A stretch of DNA of 64,000 nucleotides. It comes from Azospirillum brasilense. Its GTDB lineage: Bacteria; Pseudomonadota; Alphaproteobacteria; Azospirillales; Azospirillaceae. The stretch lies in NCBI RefSeq assembly GCF_003349955.1, contig NZ_QLKQ01000001.1, positions 1 to 64,000 on the forward strand. Direction: 5' to 3'. The notes under the pieces were generated by a model that saw only the letters and a program-made list of their open reading frames with translations, ran no database searches and was not told where the DNA came from. The translations under genes were made by a program, and so were the position numbers. Below, one piece after another: positions 1-13,719 of this stretch. Every line of letters starts with the position of its first letter. Within the stretch, counting starts at the first letter, position 1.

Positions 1-54
1 CCCTCCGTCCGCCGTCACCCCTCCGCCCTGCTCCCCTTCCAAGGCCGGACGCGC

Positions 55-252
55 ATGCCCCTCGTTCTCGCCATGCTCTATCTCGTCGCCTGTCTGGTAT
101 GCGCCGTCATGGGCCGCAACACCACGATCGGCTTCATCGGCCATTTCCTGCTGGCCTTTTTCCTGACTCCGCCGGTGAACTTCGTGATCCAGGCGGTGGG
201 CCGCCCCAGCACGCGGGAACGTGAGAAGATGCTGACGACGAGACCGCGATGA
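55..252 (+). CDS. Small membrane protein, function unknown
   Basis: A 65-residue protein with two hydrophobic stretches (about residues 2-19 and 25-46), then a short charged tail rich in Arg and Lys, so probably a two-pass inner-membrane protein. Its stop codon overlaps the ATG of the SPFH protein (ATGA), so the two are probably translationally coupled and may act together at the membrane. The ATG used has only a weak AAGG upstream; an in-frame ATG at 73 is an alternative. I do not recognise the family. Confidence 0.6.
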   Translation: MPLVLAMLYLVACLVCAVMGRNTTIGFIGHFLLAFFLTPPVNFVIQAVGRPSTREREKMLTTRPR

Positions 253-1364
253 CCACGCTGGATCCGTCCACCGACAACGGCGTCGCCCGCGCGCCGTTAC
301 CGCAGCGCGCCGGCCTTTGGCTGAAGCGGCGCAGCGTGTCGATCTACGCGCTGGCCCTGACGCTGATCCTCGGTTTCCTCGCCATCGCGCCCGCGGTCTT
401 CGTCGAGGTGCCGTCCGGCCATGTCGGCGTGCTCTGGCTGCGCTTCTTCGGCGGCACGGTCACCGACCGGGTCTACAGCGAAGGCACCCACCTGATCTTC
501 CCGTGGGATCGGGTGACGATGTACGACGTGCGCCTGCGCACCGACACCCGCACCTACGAGGCGGTGGCGGCCAACGGCATGTCGATGACGGTGGCCGTGG
601 CGCTGCGCTACCGCGTCAACCCGCCCGCCGCCGGTCTGGTCCACAAGCTGGCCGGCGACGATTATGCGGAAAAGCTGGTGCATCCGGAGATCGCCAGCCT
701 CGTCTACGAATTCGTGTCGAAGCACAATCCGGAGAATTTCTATTCGATCAACCGCGCCGACATCCAGGGCTTCCTGCTGCGGGAGGCCCAGCAGCAGTTC
801 CCCTCGCCACCGACCGATCTGCAGGCGCTGAAGCTGCCTCCCGGTGTGGTCCCCGACGATTATGCCTCCGTGATGATCCGGGTGGAGGATGTTCTGGTGG
901 CCGGGGTCAGCTTCCCGCCGCTGGTCCGTCAGGCCATCGACCGCAAGATCGAGCAGCAGCAGATCATGGAGGAATACGACTTCCGCATCGCACGCGAGAT
1001 CAAGGAGCGCGACCGCAAGCGGATCGAGGCGGAGGGCGTGCGCGACTTCCAGGACATCGTCGCCCGCAACATCACACCGGAGTATCTGCGCCTGCGCGGC
1101 ATCGAGGCGACGCGGGCCTTCGCCACCTCCTCCAACGCCAAGACCATCATCATCGGCGGGCGGGACGGCCTGCCGGTCATCCTGAACACCGGCGACGACG
1201 CCAAATCGGGAACGGGAGCGTCGGGAACGGCGACCGGGACCGCAACCCCTCACGAAACCGCCGCCAAGGAACCGGACGGTCTGGCCGGACGCCTGTCCAC
1301 CCTGGACCAGCCGCCGTCGGAAAACAACCCGCCGGAAGCCCCCCCGGACGCCGCCGGGCGCTGA
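249..1364 (+). CDS. SPFH/band-7 (prohibitin-like) membrane protein
   Basis: A 371-residue protein with one N-terminal transmembrane segment (about residues 31-53). The band-7 domain follows (about 53-260), with typical text such as VPSGHVGVLW and GTHLIFPWDRV. A charged helical or coiled-coil stretch (about 232-275) and a low-complexity Gly/Ala/Pro tail close the protein. SPFH proteins oligomerise at the membrane as scaffolds or modulate proteases (HflK/HflC, prohibitin). The start overlaps the stop of the upstream small membrane protein. A perfect hairpin spans its own stop codon, so the two-gene unit seems to end here. Partner and exact role cannot be read from the sequence. Confidence 0.85.
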   Translation: MTTLDPSTDNGVARAPLPQRAGLWLKRRSVSIYALALTLILGFLAIAPAVFVEVPSGHVGVLWLRFFGGTVTDRVYSEGTHLIFPWDRVTMYDVRLRTDTRTYEAVAANGMSMTVAVALRYRVNPPAAGLVHKLAGDDYAEKLVHPEIASLVYEFVSKHNPENFYSINRADIQGFLLREAQQQFPSPPTDLQALKLPPGVVPDDYASVMIRVEDVLVAGVSFPPLVRQAIDRKIEQQQIMEEYDFRIAREIKERDRKRIEAEGVRDFQDIVARNITPEYLRLRGIEATRAFATSSNAKTIIIGGRDGLPVILNTGDDAKSGTGASGTATGTATPHETAAKEPDGLAGRLSTLDQPPSENNPPEAPPDAAGR

Positions 1365-1374
1365 CGCCCGGCGG
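1351..1374. terminator. Hairpin between convergent genes
   Basis: A perfect 10-bp GC stem (CCGCCGGGCG / CGCCCGGCGG) with a CTGA loop that contains the stop codon of the SPFH gene. It lies between convergent genes and has no clear T-run, so termination is inferred from position and symmetry. Confidence 0.5.
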
Positions 1375-1393
1375 GACCGCCCACAGGGGCCGG

Positions 1394-3388
1394 CTACTCC
1401 GCGGCCTCGGCGAGGGTCCGGGCGAAGTCGCGCTCCATCTCGTCCAGCAAGCGGATCACCTCCGCCGACGCCCGCTTCATCTCGGCGGCGTGACGCTCGG
1501 CCTCCATGCGGTTGCCGGCCTGGAGGGCGAGCAGCGTCTCGCGACCCGAATCATGGACGGTGCGGTGCGGGGTGGCCATGCCCTTGTAGGTCAACAGGCG
1601 CATCGTCCGGGGATCGTTCACGCTGTCGTACCAGCGGCCGAGGCGGCAGGAGTGATGGGTGGACAGGTCCGCCGGCAGAAGCGTGCGCTGCCCGCCCACC
1701 GCCTCCATGATCTTCTCGACGAAGGCGAGATGGTCCTGCTTGGCGAGACGGACCAGTTCGCCCACCCCGTCGCGGCTCATGCGGTCCACCTCCTCGCGGC
1801 CGATCTTCCGTTCGTCGAAACGGATGTGCAGCCGGTTGTCGTGCCGGGCCACCACCGAGCCACGCAGCGACAGCTTGTAGCCGGGAAGCGACACCGTGAC
1901 CTGCCCGCCGCTGGGCGCCTCCCCCTTCGTCTCGGCGTAGCAGCCGCATTCGGAGATGTCGCGGACCAGCGCCGGCGTCTGGTCCACGCTGCCGTCGAGC
2001 AGGACCGGACGGCGGCGCGTGTGGCGCCGGTTCGCCAGATCGGAGGAGGTGCGGATGGCCCGCGCCAGCAGCGACGGCAGGGTGTCCAGCGCCTCCTGCA
2101 TGCGGTTGGCGCTTTCGCCGACGGTGTAGGCCACGGTGGTGGCGCGCTGCGTCTCGCCGCCGACCTCGGTCATCCGGCTGGCGATGCCGCGGAAGATGCC
2201 GGTGACCTCGCCGATGCTGCGGGCGATCTCGCGCGAGGCGGAGGACTGCTGCTCCACCGCCGCCGCGATCGAGGAATTGATCTCCTGCATGGTGGTGATG
2301 GTGGTGGCCACCCCGTCCATGCCGGTGATCGCCTGCTCCGCCACCGCCTGGATCGCGCCGACCTTGGCGGCGATCTCGTCCGCAGCCTTGGCCGACTGCC
2401 CGGCGAGGTTCTTCACCTCGGTGGCCACCACCGCGAAGCCCTTGCCGGCCTCCCCGGCCCTGGCCGCCTCGATGGTGGCGTTCAGGGCCAGCAGGTTGGT
2501 CTGCCCGGCGATGGCCCGGATCAGGTTCAGGATGCCGCCGATTTCCTGCGCCGCGGTGCTGAGCTGCGCCATGATCTGGCGGGCCTCGCCGCTCTTCTCC
2601 ACCGCCTCGCCGGCGATCCGGGACGCGCCGCCGACCTGGACCGAAATCTCGCCGACCGCGGCCTGGAGCTGCTCCGCCCCTGCGGCGACGGTCTGGGCGG
2701 CGTCCAGCGCCTCCGCGGTGTCGGCGGACGTGCCGGTGATGCTGTCCTTCACGGCCGCGCAGACGCTGTCCAGGTCACCGACCGTGCGGCGCAGGTCCGC
2801 GGTGTAGCTGGCGACGCTGTCCACCACGTCGTTGGCCTCGTGGTCGATGGAATCGACCATCGCGTCCACCGCCTGGAGCCGCTCGTCGATCAGCCGGTCC
2901 CAATAGACGGACAGGGCGGCGTCGAGATCCATCAACACCGCCGACACCACGGCACGCTGCATGGTCACGATCGAGGCCAGCCGGCTGCCGGTCAGCAGGG
3001 TCCCGCCCATGCTCTGCGCCAGGGCGGCCATGATCTCGCCCAGGATGAAGGCGTAGCCGCCGACGTACCAGCTCGGGCTCAGCCCGATGCGGTGGTGGGC
3101 GATGCCGACCGCGCGCACCGATTCCTTGTAACTGTCGTCGAAGCGGCCTTCGAACAGCCGGTTCCAATGCGCGATCTGGGCGCGCTTGGCGCCCTCGACC
3201 TGCGCCGGACTGGTGAACAGCGCGGCCAGTTCGGGCTGCGACAAGGTGCGGGCGTAGAAGCGGTCCAGAATTCCCGGAAGGGCTCTGGCGATGATCGGCG
3301 ACGCCTGCTGCAGGCTGCCGACCGCCTCCGGTCCCAGATCGAAATAAGCGGTCTTCGCAACGTCAAGGGCGCGCAGGGAATCCGGCAT
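1394..3388 (-). CDS. Globin-coupled chemoreceptor with PilZ and CZB domains
   Basis: A 664-residue soluble methyl-accepting chemotaxis protein with no transmembrane segment. Residues 1-170 are a protoglobin sensor with the proximal-His signature ([12 protein letters not shown], probable haem His98). A long MCP signalling helix pair follows with the hairpin tip [20 protein letters not shown]. Next comes a PilZ-like domain (RRHTRRRP, then DISECGCY), which would bind c-di-GMP. Last is a CZB zinc-binding domain ([11 protein letters not shown], then PHRTVH). It probably couples O2 or redox, c-di-GMP and zinc or oxidant signals to CheA. A TTG at 3424 could extend it, but the ATG at 3388 begins the globin directly; no strong SD is seen. 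The stacking of globin, PilZ and CZB on one MCP is unusual. Confidence 0.9.
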   Translation of the reverse strand: MPDSLRALDVAKTAYFDLGPEAVGSLQQASPIIARALPGILDRFYARTLSQPELAALFTSPAQVEGAKRAQIAHWNRLFEGRFDDSYKESVRAVGIAHHRIGLSPSWYVGGYAFILGEIMAALAQSMGGTLLTGSRLASIVTMQRAVVSAVLMDLDAALSVYWDRLIDERLQAVDAMVDSIDHEANDVVDSVASYTADLRRTVGDLDSVCAAVKDSITGTSADTAEALDAAQTVAAGAEQLQAAVGEISVQVGGASRIAGEAVEKSGEARQIMAQLSTAAQEIGGILNLIRAIAGQTNLLALNATIEAARAGEAGKGFAVVATEVKNLAGQSAKAADEIAAKVGAIQAVAEQAITGMDGVATTITTMQEINSSIAAAVEQQSSASREIARSIGEVTGIFRGIASRMTEVGGETQRATTVAYTVGESANRMQEALDTLPSLLARAIRTSSDLANRRHTRRRPVLLDGSVDQTPALVRDISECGCYAETKGEAPSGGQVTVSLPGYKLSLRGSVVARHDNRLHIRFDERKIGREEVDRMSRDGVGELVRLAKQDHLAFVEKIMEAVGGQRTLLPADLSTHHSCRLGRWYDSVNDPRTMRLLTYKGMATPHRTVHDSGRETLLALQAGNRMEAERHAAEMKRASAEVIRLLDEMERDFARTLAEAAE

Positions 3389-3736
3389 GGCGAATGTTTG
3401 TATTCTGTAATGAAAGGACACCAACCGATAACATTTTCGTCAAACCAAAGGTATCGGGAAAAGGAATTCCCATGCGGCATGCTGTCCCACTTCATGATTA
3501 ACAGATGGTTTAGTTTGTGCACCGCCCAAAAGGAATGGGGTCAATAACCCTGATAATACAATCACTTTCCTCCGGGCGGGCATCCGATGCCGCAACGACA
3601 CTTTCACATTGCCGGGATCCGGTGCGTCCCGGGGTTGATAAAACTATTTGTTACAAATACGCGACAAAGTTACCAATGCGCCGCCGTCCCGGCGCCTCCG
3701 GGACGACCCGACGATGTTTCAAGGAGTTTTCGGCCG
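3389..3736. promoter_or_regulatory. Divergent intergenic region between two chemoreceptors
   Basis: A 348-bp AT-richer stretch between the divergent globin-MCP and Cache-MCP genes, so it must carry both promoters. It holds a 15-bp perfect palindrome with one central base (TATTTGTTACAAATA, 3645-3659) about 78 bp upstream of the Cache-MCP start, a candidate operator. No convincing sigma-70 or sigma-54 hexamer pair was recognised. Confidence 0.4.
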
Positions 3737-5731
3737 ATGAATCCCCTCCGCACGCTCAGCCTTGCGACGAAGCTGACCATTCTGTGCACAATCGGTCTGA
3801 TTGCCCTGTCCGGCGCGCTGACCTACGCGACCATCGCCAAGATCACCGCCAGCATCAGCAAGGACGCCGCGGAGCGGAGGGAGCAGGCCATCACCAACTT
3901 CCGGATGCTGCTCGACCAGCGAGGGTCGGAGTACCGGCTCAAGGACGGCGCGCTCTACATCGACGATGTCAAGCTGGACGGCGCGAACGACATCGTCGAC
4001 ACCGTGCGCAGCGTGACCGGCGGCGTGGCCACCATCTTCCGCGGCGACACCCGCGTGGCGACCAACATCCACAACGCGGACGGCAGCCGGGCCGTCGGGA
4101 CCAAGCTGGCCCGCGGCCCGGTCTACAGCGCCGTCATCGACGGCAAGGAGCCCTTCCGCGGCGAGGCCGACATCCTGGGCGAGGCCTATTTCACCGCCTA
4201 TGATCCGATCATCGACCGGAATGGCGAGGTCATCGGCGTGCTGTTCGTCGGCCTGAAGAAGAGCGTCGCCCTGGGCGTGCTGGAAGAGGTGGTGCCCAAC
4301 ATCGTCCAACTGGCGGCGGTCATCACCGTCGGCATGGCCCTGGTGATGCTGCTGGTGGTGCGGCGCCAGTTCCGCACGCTGGACCAGATCCGCGGCACCA
4401 TGTTCCTGCTGGCCGACGAGCGTTACGAGGTGACGGTGCCCGGTCTGGACCGCCAGGACGAGATCGGCGCCATGGCCAAGACCGTCGAGGTCTTCCGCCA
4501 GAAGGGCATCGACAACCAGCGCCTGCGCGAGGCGCAGGAGCGCGAGCGTCGCGAGGCCGAGGCCGCCAAGATCGCCGCCCTGGAATCCATGGCCCGCACG
4601 GTGGAGCAGGAAACCCGCACCGCCGTGGACCGCGTCGCCGAGCGCTCCGTCTCGATGGACAGCAACGCCCAGGCGATGGCCAGCTCCGCCGAAACCGTGT
4701 CCGCCAACTCGCAGAGCGTGGCGGCGGCGGCGGAACAGGCGCTGGGCAACGCCCAGGCCGTGGCGGCGGCCACCGACCAGCTCACCGCCTCCATCGCAGA
4801 GATCACCGGGCAGGTCACCTTCGCCAGCCAGATTTCCCGCCGCGCCGTGGAAAGCGGCCGCAAGACCGAGGATGTGGTGCTGTCCCTGTCCGACGCCATC
4901 GGCCACATCGGGGAGGTCGCCACCTTCATCCAGGACATCGCCAGCCAGACCAACCTGCTGGCGCTGAACGCGACCATCGAGGCGGCCCGCGCCGGCGAGG
5001 CCGGCAAGGGCTTCGCCGTGGTGGCCCAGGAGGTGAAGAATCTCGCCACCCAGACCTCCAAGTCGGCCGAGGAGATTTCCCGCCAGATCACCGACCTGCA
5101 GAGCATGACCGCCGGGGCCGTCGACGCGGTGCAGGACATCGGGCGGACGATCACCGAGATCGACGGCGTCGCCAGCAGCATCGCCAGCGCCATGGACGAG
5201 CAGGGGGCGGCGACCAGCGAGATTTCCCGCAACGTCGGCCAGACCGCCGCCGCCGCCCAGGAGGTGTCGTCCCGCATCGCCCATGTGTCGGAGGAAGCGG
5301 CGGTGACCGGCAGCCGCGCCGACGAGGTGCGCCGCGTCGCGTCCGACGTGGCGGGGAGCATCGATCAGCTGCGCGAGATGCTGGTGCGCGCCGTGCGCAC
5401 CGCCACGCCGGAGGTGGACCGCCGCCGCGCCCCGCGCTTCGAGGTCAACCTGCCCTGCACCGTGGCCGGGGCGGTGGGATCGCTCGCCGGACAGCTCACC
5501 AATCTGTCGGAAGGCGGCGCCACCATCCGCGGCCTGGACCGCTCGCAAATGGGCAGCCGCGGCGTGCTGACCATTCCCGGCTGCACCGTCTCCCTCCCCT
5601 TCGCGGTGCTGGGGGGCAAGGAGCAGGATCTGCATGTCCGGTTCGAACTGACGCCGGACGTCGCCGACCGCTTCGCCACCGAGGTCCAGCGTCTCACCGC
5701 CGGCCTGCGCCCGCTTCCGGCGGTCGCCTGA
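3737..5731 (+). CDS. Cache-domain chemoreceptor with C-terminal PilZ
   Basis: A 664-residue transmembrane methyl-accepting chemotaxis protein. TM1 is at about residues 10-33 and a periplasmic Cache_3/Cache_2-type single sensor at 35-185 ([17 protein letters not shown]). TM2 is at about 190-213, followed by HAMP and an MCP hairpin with the canonical [20 protein letters not shown] tip. A C-terminal PilZ domain has RRRAPRF and NLSEGGA, the c-di-GMP-binding signature pair. The ATG at 3737 follows AAGGAG by 10 nt, so upstream in-frame starts are rejected. It probably senses a small extracellular ligand and is tuned by c-di-GMP. It is divergent to the globin receptor. Confidence 0.93.
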   Translation: MNPLRTLSLATKLTILCTIGLIALSGALTYATIAKITASISKDAAERREQAITNFRMLLDQRGSEYRLKDGALYIDDVKLDGANDIVDTVRSVTGGVATIFRGDTRVATNIHNADGSRAVGTKLARGPVYSAVIDGKEPFRGEADILGEAYFTAYDPIIDRNGEVIGVLFVGLKKSVALGVLEEVVPNIVQLAAVITVGMALVMLLVVRRQFRTLDQIRGTMFLLADERYEVTVPGLDRQDEIGAMAKTVEVFRQKGIDNQRLREAQERERREAEAAKIAALESMARTVEQETRTAVDRVAERSVSMDSNAQAMASSAETVSANSQSVAAAAEQALGNAQAVAAATDQLTASIAEITGQVTFASQISRRAVESGRKTEDVVLSLSDAIGHIGEVATFIQDIASQTNLLALNATIEAARAGEAGKGFAVVAQEVKNLATQTSKSAEEISRQITDLQSMTAGAVDAVQDIGRTITEIDGVASSIASAMDEQGAATSEISRNVGQTAAAAQEVSSRIAHVSEEAAVTGSRADEVRRVASDVAGSIDQLREMLVRAVRTATPEVDRRRAPRFEVNLPCTVAGAVGSLAGQLTNLSEGGATIRGLDRSQMGSRGVLTIPGCTVSLPFAVLGGKEQDLHVRFELTPDVADRFATEVQRLTAGLRPLPAVA

Positions 5732-5759
5732 GGCACTGGGGTTCGGAGCCGGCGGCACC

Positions 5760-5781
5760 GGAGGGGCAACCCTGCCCCTCC
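5760..5781. terminator. Hairpin between convergent MCP and cytochrome c genes
   Basis: A perfect 9-bp stem (GGAGGGGCA / TGCCCCTCC) with a 4-nt loop in the 81-bp gap between convergent genes. There is no T-run; a bidirectional terminator is inferred. Confidence 0.5.
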
Positions 5782-5812
5782 CGGCCACGCCGTGCGTGGG
5801 CTGACGGACGCG

Positions 5813-6184
5813 TCAGCTGTTCTTCTTCAGGAAGGCGATCAGGTCCTTGCGGGCCTGCTCGTTCTTCACACCGGCGAAGGCCATCTTGTTGCCGGGGACG
5901 GTGCCCTTCGGGTCGGTCAGATACTTGTCGAGGTTGGCCTCGTCCCAGGTGAGCCCGGCGCCCTTCATCGCGTCGGAATACTTGAAGCTCTCGATGGAGC
6001 CCGACGGACGGCCGACGACGCCGTGCAGGTTGGGGCCGACGCGGTTGGGGCCGCCGGCCTCGATGGTGTGGCAAGCCTTGCACTGGTTGAACACCTTCTC
6101 GCCCGCATCGGCGTCCTGCGCCGAGGCGATTCCGGGAAGGGCGGCGAACAGGCCGAAGGCCAGAACGGCAACACTACGCTTCAT
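5813..6184 (-). CDS. Periplasmic class I cytochrome c
   Basis: A 123-residue exported c-type cytochrome. An N-terminal signal peptide ends near IASA-QDA (about residue 22). The haem motif CKACH is at residues 35-39 and the distal Met ligand lies in GNKMAF (Met101), with the usual class I fold text (PNLHGVVGRP) between. The size and the TFDEANLDKYLTDPK-like region match cytochrome c2/c550 electron carriers moving electrons between membrane complexes in the periplasm. I chose the ATG that begins MKRSVAVLAF, because the longer ORF would place 21 unlikely residues before the signal peptide. Confidence 0.93.
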   Translation of the reverse strand: MKRSVAVLAFGLFAALPGIASAQDADAGEKVFNQCKACHTIEAGGPNRVGPNLHGVVGRPSGSIESFKYSDAMKGAGLTWDEANLDKYLTDPKGTVPGNKMAFAGVKNEQARKDLIAFLKKNS

Positions 6185-6478
6185 TGCGCTATCCTCGATT
6201 TCAAATGCCCAAAAGACAGGCACGGCCACCCAAAGCCCGCAGGACATCCTGCGTCCCTCGCTTCGCCACGATCAATATTCATCGCTTCGGCGCGCGGCGA
6301 TGGCCGGCCCGTTACTTGGCTTCGATCATGACAAGCGGCTTGGGAAACCAGCCGCCGCCTCGGCCGGCGTTTTAATCCTGCTGTGCAGGCATGCACAATG
6401 CCGGGCATGGGCGGCGAGCATGCCCTGCGACAAAATGACCAACTCTTTGCGAAAATTTTTCGGGATTAAAATTCTCGG
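6185..6478. other. Intergenic region, no gene seen
   Basis: About 294 bp between the cytochrome c start and the pentapeptide protein's stop, both on the minus strand. It should hold the cytochrome promoter. Positions 6430-6475 are AT-richer (AAAATTTTTCGGGATTAAAA). ORFs across it have no family resemblance. Confidence 0.4.
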
Positions 6479-7765
6479 TCACTTCAATCGGCAATGGACC
6501 AGCGTCGTTCCGCTGGTGTTGGCCTTGTCGATGTCGGTGTCGCGCAGGTCGGCGCCCGACAGATTGCAGTTGGTCAGGTCCGCTCCGGTCAGCCGCGCGC
6601 CCCGCAGGTCGGCGCCGCGGATGTCGCTGTCGGCCAGTTGGGCGTTGCGCAGATTGGTCGGCCACATTCGTCCGGTGGGCTGGCCGTTGGCCGCCAGCAG
6701 CTCGATGGCGCGCATCACCGCATTGCGCATCATGGCGCGGGTCAGGTCGCAGCCTTCGAAGCTGGCACCGGACAGTTCGGAGTTCTCGAAACAGGCCTCG
6801 CGCATGCGGCAACCGGGGAACTGGGCGATCTGCAGCTTGCTGTCGCGGAAGCTCGCCCGCGTGAAGTCGCAGTTGCGGAAGATCGCCCCGCTCAGGTCGC
6901 AGCCGTCGAAATCCGTCCCGACGAAGGCGGCGTCGGACACATCGAACCGCTTGCCCTGCTTGCCGTTGCTGTTGATCCAACGGACATGGCCGTCCAGCCC
7001 CTCGCGGATTTCCGGTGGAAAGTCAGACTGGTTGCGGTGGTAGATGGCGCCCATCATGCGCGCCTCCGCCCAGTCGGCGGTTGCCATGGCGACGTTGCGC
7101 AGTTCGGCGTCGCGCAGGTCGGCACCCTGGAAGGTGGCGCCGGCGACGGCGGCGTTGTTCAGGATGGCGCCCTTCAGCTTCGCCATGCTGAAATCGGCGC
7201 CGCGCAGATCGGCGCCGCTGAGGTTGGCGCCGAACAGGGCGGCGTTGCTGAAATCCGCCCCTTCCAGGTTGGCGCGGGTCAGGTTGGCGTTGGTCAGGTC
7301 GGCGTCGGTGAAGTTCGCGTTGACCAGGACGGCTTCCCGCAGCGCGGCCTCCTGCCGGGCCTTGCGCCGGTCCTTCCACAGCACGAGTTGCCCCGGGCGC
7401 AGGTCCGCCCGCTCGAACAGGGTGTTGCGCAGGCATGCCTTGGTGAAGTTGGCCCCGCGCATGTCCGCCCCGACCAGCGAGGCCTCCCGCAGATCGGCGG
7501 ACACGAAGCTGGCGCCGAACAGATCCGCCCCGTCGAAGTTGCAGCGCTGGAGAACGCTGCGCCGGAAATTCGCGCCGGTCAGAATGGCGTCTGACAGAAC
7601 AAGCCCCGACAGGTCGAAGCCGGTCAGGTCCGCCGCCTTCAACTGAAGGCGCAGGCCGTTCGGGCGCGCCGCCAGATAGAGCCGGTGGGCTCTGATGGCC
7701 TGCGCCAGATCCTCCAGGCTCAAGTCCGTCCCATCGCCCGGCCCGTTTGTCGGGGCAACGCTCAT
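6479..7765 (-). CDS. Pentapeptide-repeat protein
   Basis: About 428 residues, mostly A(D/N)LXX/A(D/N)FXX pentapeptides predicted to fold as a right-handed quadrilateral beta-helix. The repeat blocks are broken twice: by a basic insert (LRPGQLVLWKDRRKARQEAA) and by a longer non-repeat stretch around YHRNQSDFPPEIREG. A short non-repeat N-terminus (EDLAQAIRAHRLYLAARPNGLRL) precedes the coil. Some relatives mimic DNA and protect gyrase, others are targeting scaffolds; nothing here decides. The start is set at the ATG beginning MSVAPTNGPG, because the upstream in-frame 183 bp is AT-rich and looks non-coding. Confidence 0.85.
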   Translation of the reverse strand: MSVAPTNGPGDGTDLSLEDLAQAIRAHRLYLAARPNGLRLQLKAADLTGFDLSGLVLSDAILTGANFRRSVLQRCNFDGADLFGASFVSADLREASLVGADMRGANFTKACLRNTLFERADLRPGQLVLWKDRRKARQEAALREAVLVNANFTDADLTNANLTRANLEGADFSNAALFGANLSGADLRGADFSMAKLKGAILNNAAVAGATFQGADLRDAELRNVAMATADWAEARMMGAIYHRNQSDFPPEIREGLDGHVRWINSNGKQGKRFDVSDAAFVGTDFDGCDLSGAIFRNCDFTRASFRDSKLQIAQFPGCRMREACFENSELSGASFEGCDLTRAMMRNAVMRAIELLAANGQPTGRMWPTNLRNAQLADSDIRGADLRGARLTGADLTNCNLSGADLRDTDIDKANTSGTTLVHCRLK

Positions 7766-8192
7766 CCCGGTCCCCAGCACCCCAATGGTCGACTCCACGC
7801 CCGCCTCGTGGAGAGAAGCAAGATTACGCGTAAAATTGCTTGCAAAATTATTAATAAGCCTGCACATCGCCACATGGCAGCCGCGCATTTCCGCCATGTA
7901 TTTCAATCGACGCAAAGCAAAGACGGTCTGAACGCTCCCGCCTCGCACTATTCCCTATCAAGGATAAGGAATATGCGTGCCCTCTTTTGGAGTGCGCTCA
8001 CTCTATTGGGTATAACCTGTAGGGGGTATTTGACCTTTTCTCCCTTAATTGCCTCACCCCTCCGTGCTACTCGTCCCGGTCAGCTTCGCCGGCATCCGAC
8101 GCCTCCGCTCGGGTTTCGGCGGCGGAAAGGGCGGGCGTCTCATCAGCGCCCTCCCGGCACCGCAGCCGGCAGAACGACAAGAGGGATAAGGG
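7766..8192. other. Divergent intergenic region
   Basis: 427 bp between the divergent pentapeptide gene and the receiver gene. It is distinctly AT-richer around 7820-7860, with a palindrome TTACGCGTAA (7824-7833) and the repeated motif TTGCTTGCAAAATT beside it. No gene is supported; a 34-codon frame from an ATG at 7973 has an SD too close to the start and no recognisable product. Confidence 0.4.
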
Positions 8193-8624
8193 ATGACCAA
8201 CCCGATCAACAGGTCACCACGGGCCGGGGCGGACGGGACCGCAACCGCCGCAGCCACCCCCGTCCGGGTCCTGGTCGTCGAGGACGAGACGATCGTCGCC
8301 ATGTATCTGACCGACATGCTGGAGGAGCTGTCCTACGAGGTCTGCGGCGTCGCCGCCAACGCCGCCGACGCGCTGAAGATCGCCGAGCGGGAACGCCCCG
8401 CCCTCGCACTGGTGGACATCGGCCTCGCCGGGCCGAAGGACGGCATCGAGACCGCGCAGGCTCTGCGCGAGCGCTTCGCCGTGGGCAGCATCTTCATGTC
8501 CGGGGCCAGCGACCCCGTCCTGCTGGAGCGCGCCCGCGCCGCCGGCTCGCACGGCTTCATCCAGAAGCCTTATGACGAGCGCCAGCTGAAGACCCTGCTG
8601 AACAACGCCGCCCCCCGACATTAG
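8193..8624 (+). CDS. Stand-alone CheY-like response regulator
   Basis: A 143-residue single receiver domain without an output domain. Acidic-pocket residues Glu30/Asp31, phospho-acceptor Asp75 (LVDIGL), the Ser103 switch position and Lys125 (FIQKPY) are all present, so it should be phosphorylatable. A 23-residue polar N-terminal extension precedes the domain. The start ATG follows a GAGGGATAAGGG SD. It lies 141 bp upstream of two hybrid kinases on the same strand, so it is probably an intermediate or terminal receiver of that phosphorelay. Confidence 0.9.
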   Translation: MTNPINRSPRAGADGTATAAATPVRVLVVEDETIVAMYLTDMLEELSYEVCGVAANAADALKIAERERPALALVDIGLAGPKDGIETAQALRERFAVGSIFMSGASDPVLLERARAAGSHGFIQKPYDERQLKTLLNNAAPRH

Positions 8625-8765
8625 CCCCCGCCGCCTTCCGCGTGCCGTCCCATGGCTGCGCCGCTCCGGCGCGCGGCCATTCCGGCGTTCCGCCGGGCGC
8701 CCCGCCGATGCGGCGCGAGGGCACATCCGAGCCACAGGACTGGACTTCTCAGGGACCATCGCCTC

Positions 8766-13709
<4,944 letters not shown>

Positions 13710-13719
13710 GGAGATGCCG

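Noticed and set aside
317..3547. 1076-codon plus-strand frame over the SPFH and globin-MCP genes
   Set aside because: It overlaps two well-supported genes in another frame and strand; its translation is low complexity.
3719..5788. 689-codon minus-strand frame opposite the Cache-MCP gene
   Set aside because: Shadow of the chemoreceptor; the sense strand has a clear SD and domains.
7973..8260. Possible short gene ahead of the receiver gene
   Set aside because: SD lies only two bases from the ATG, no recognisable product, and it overlaps the receiver gene start in another frame.
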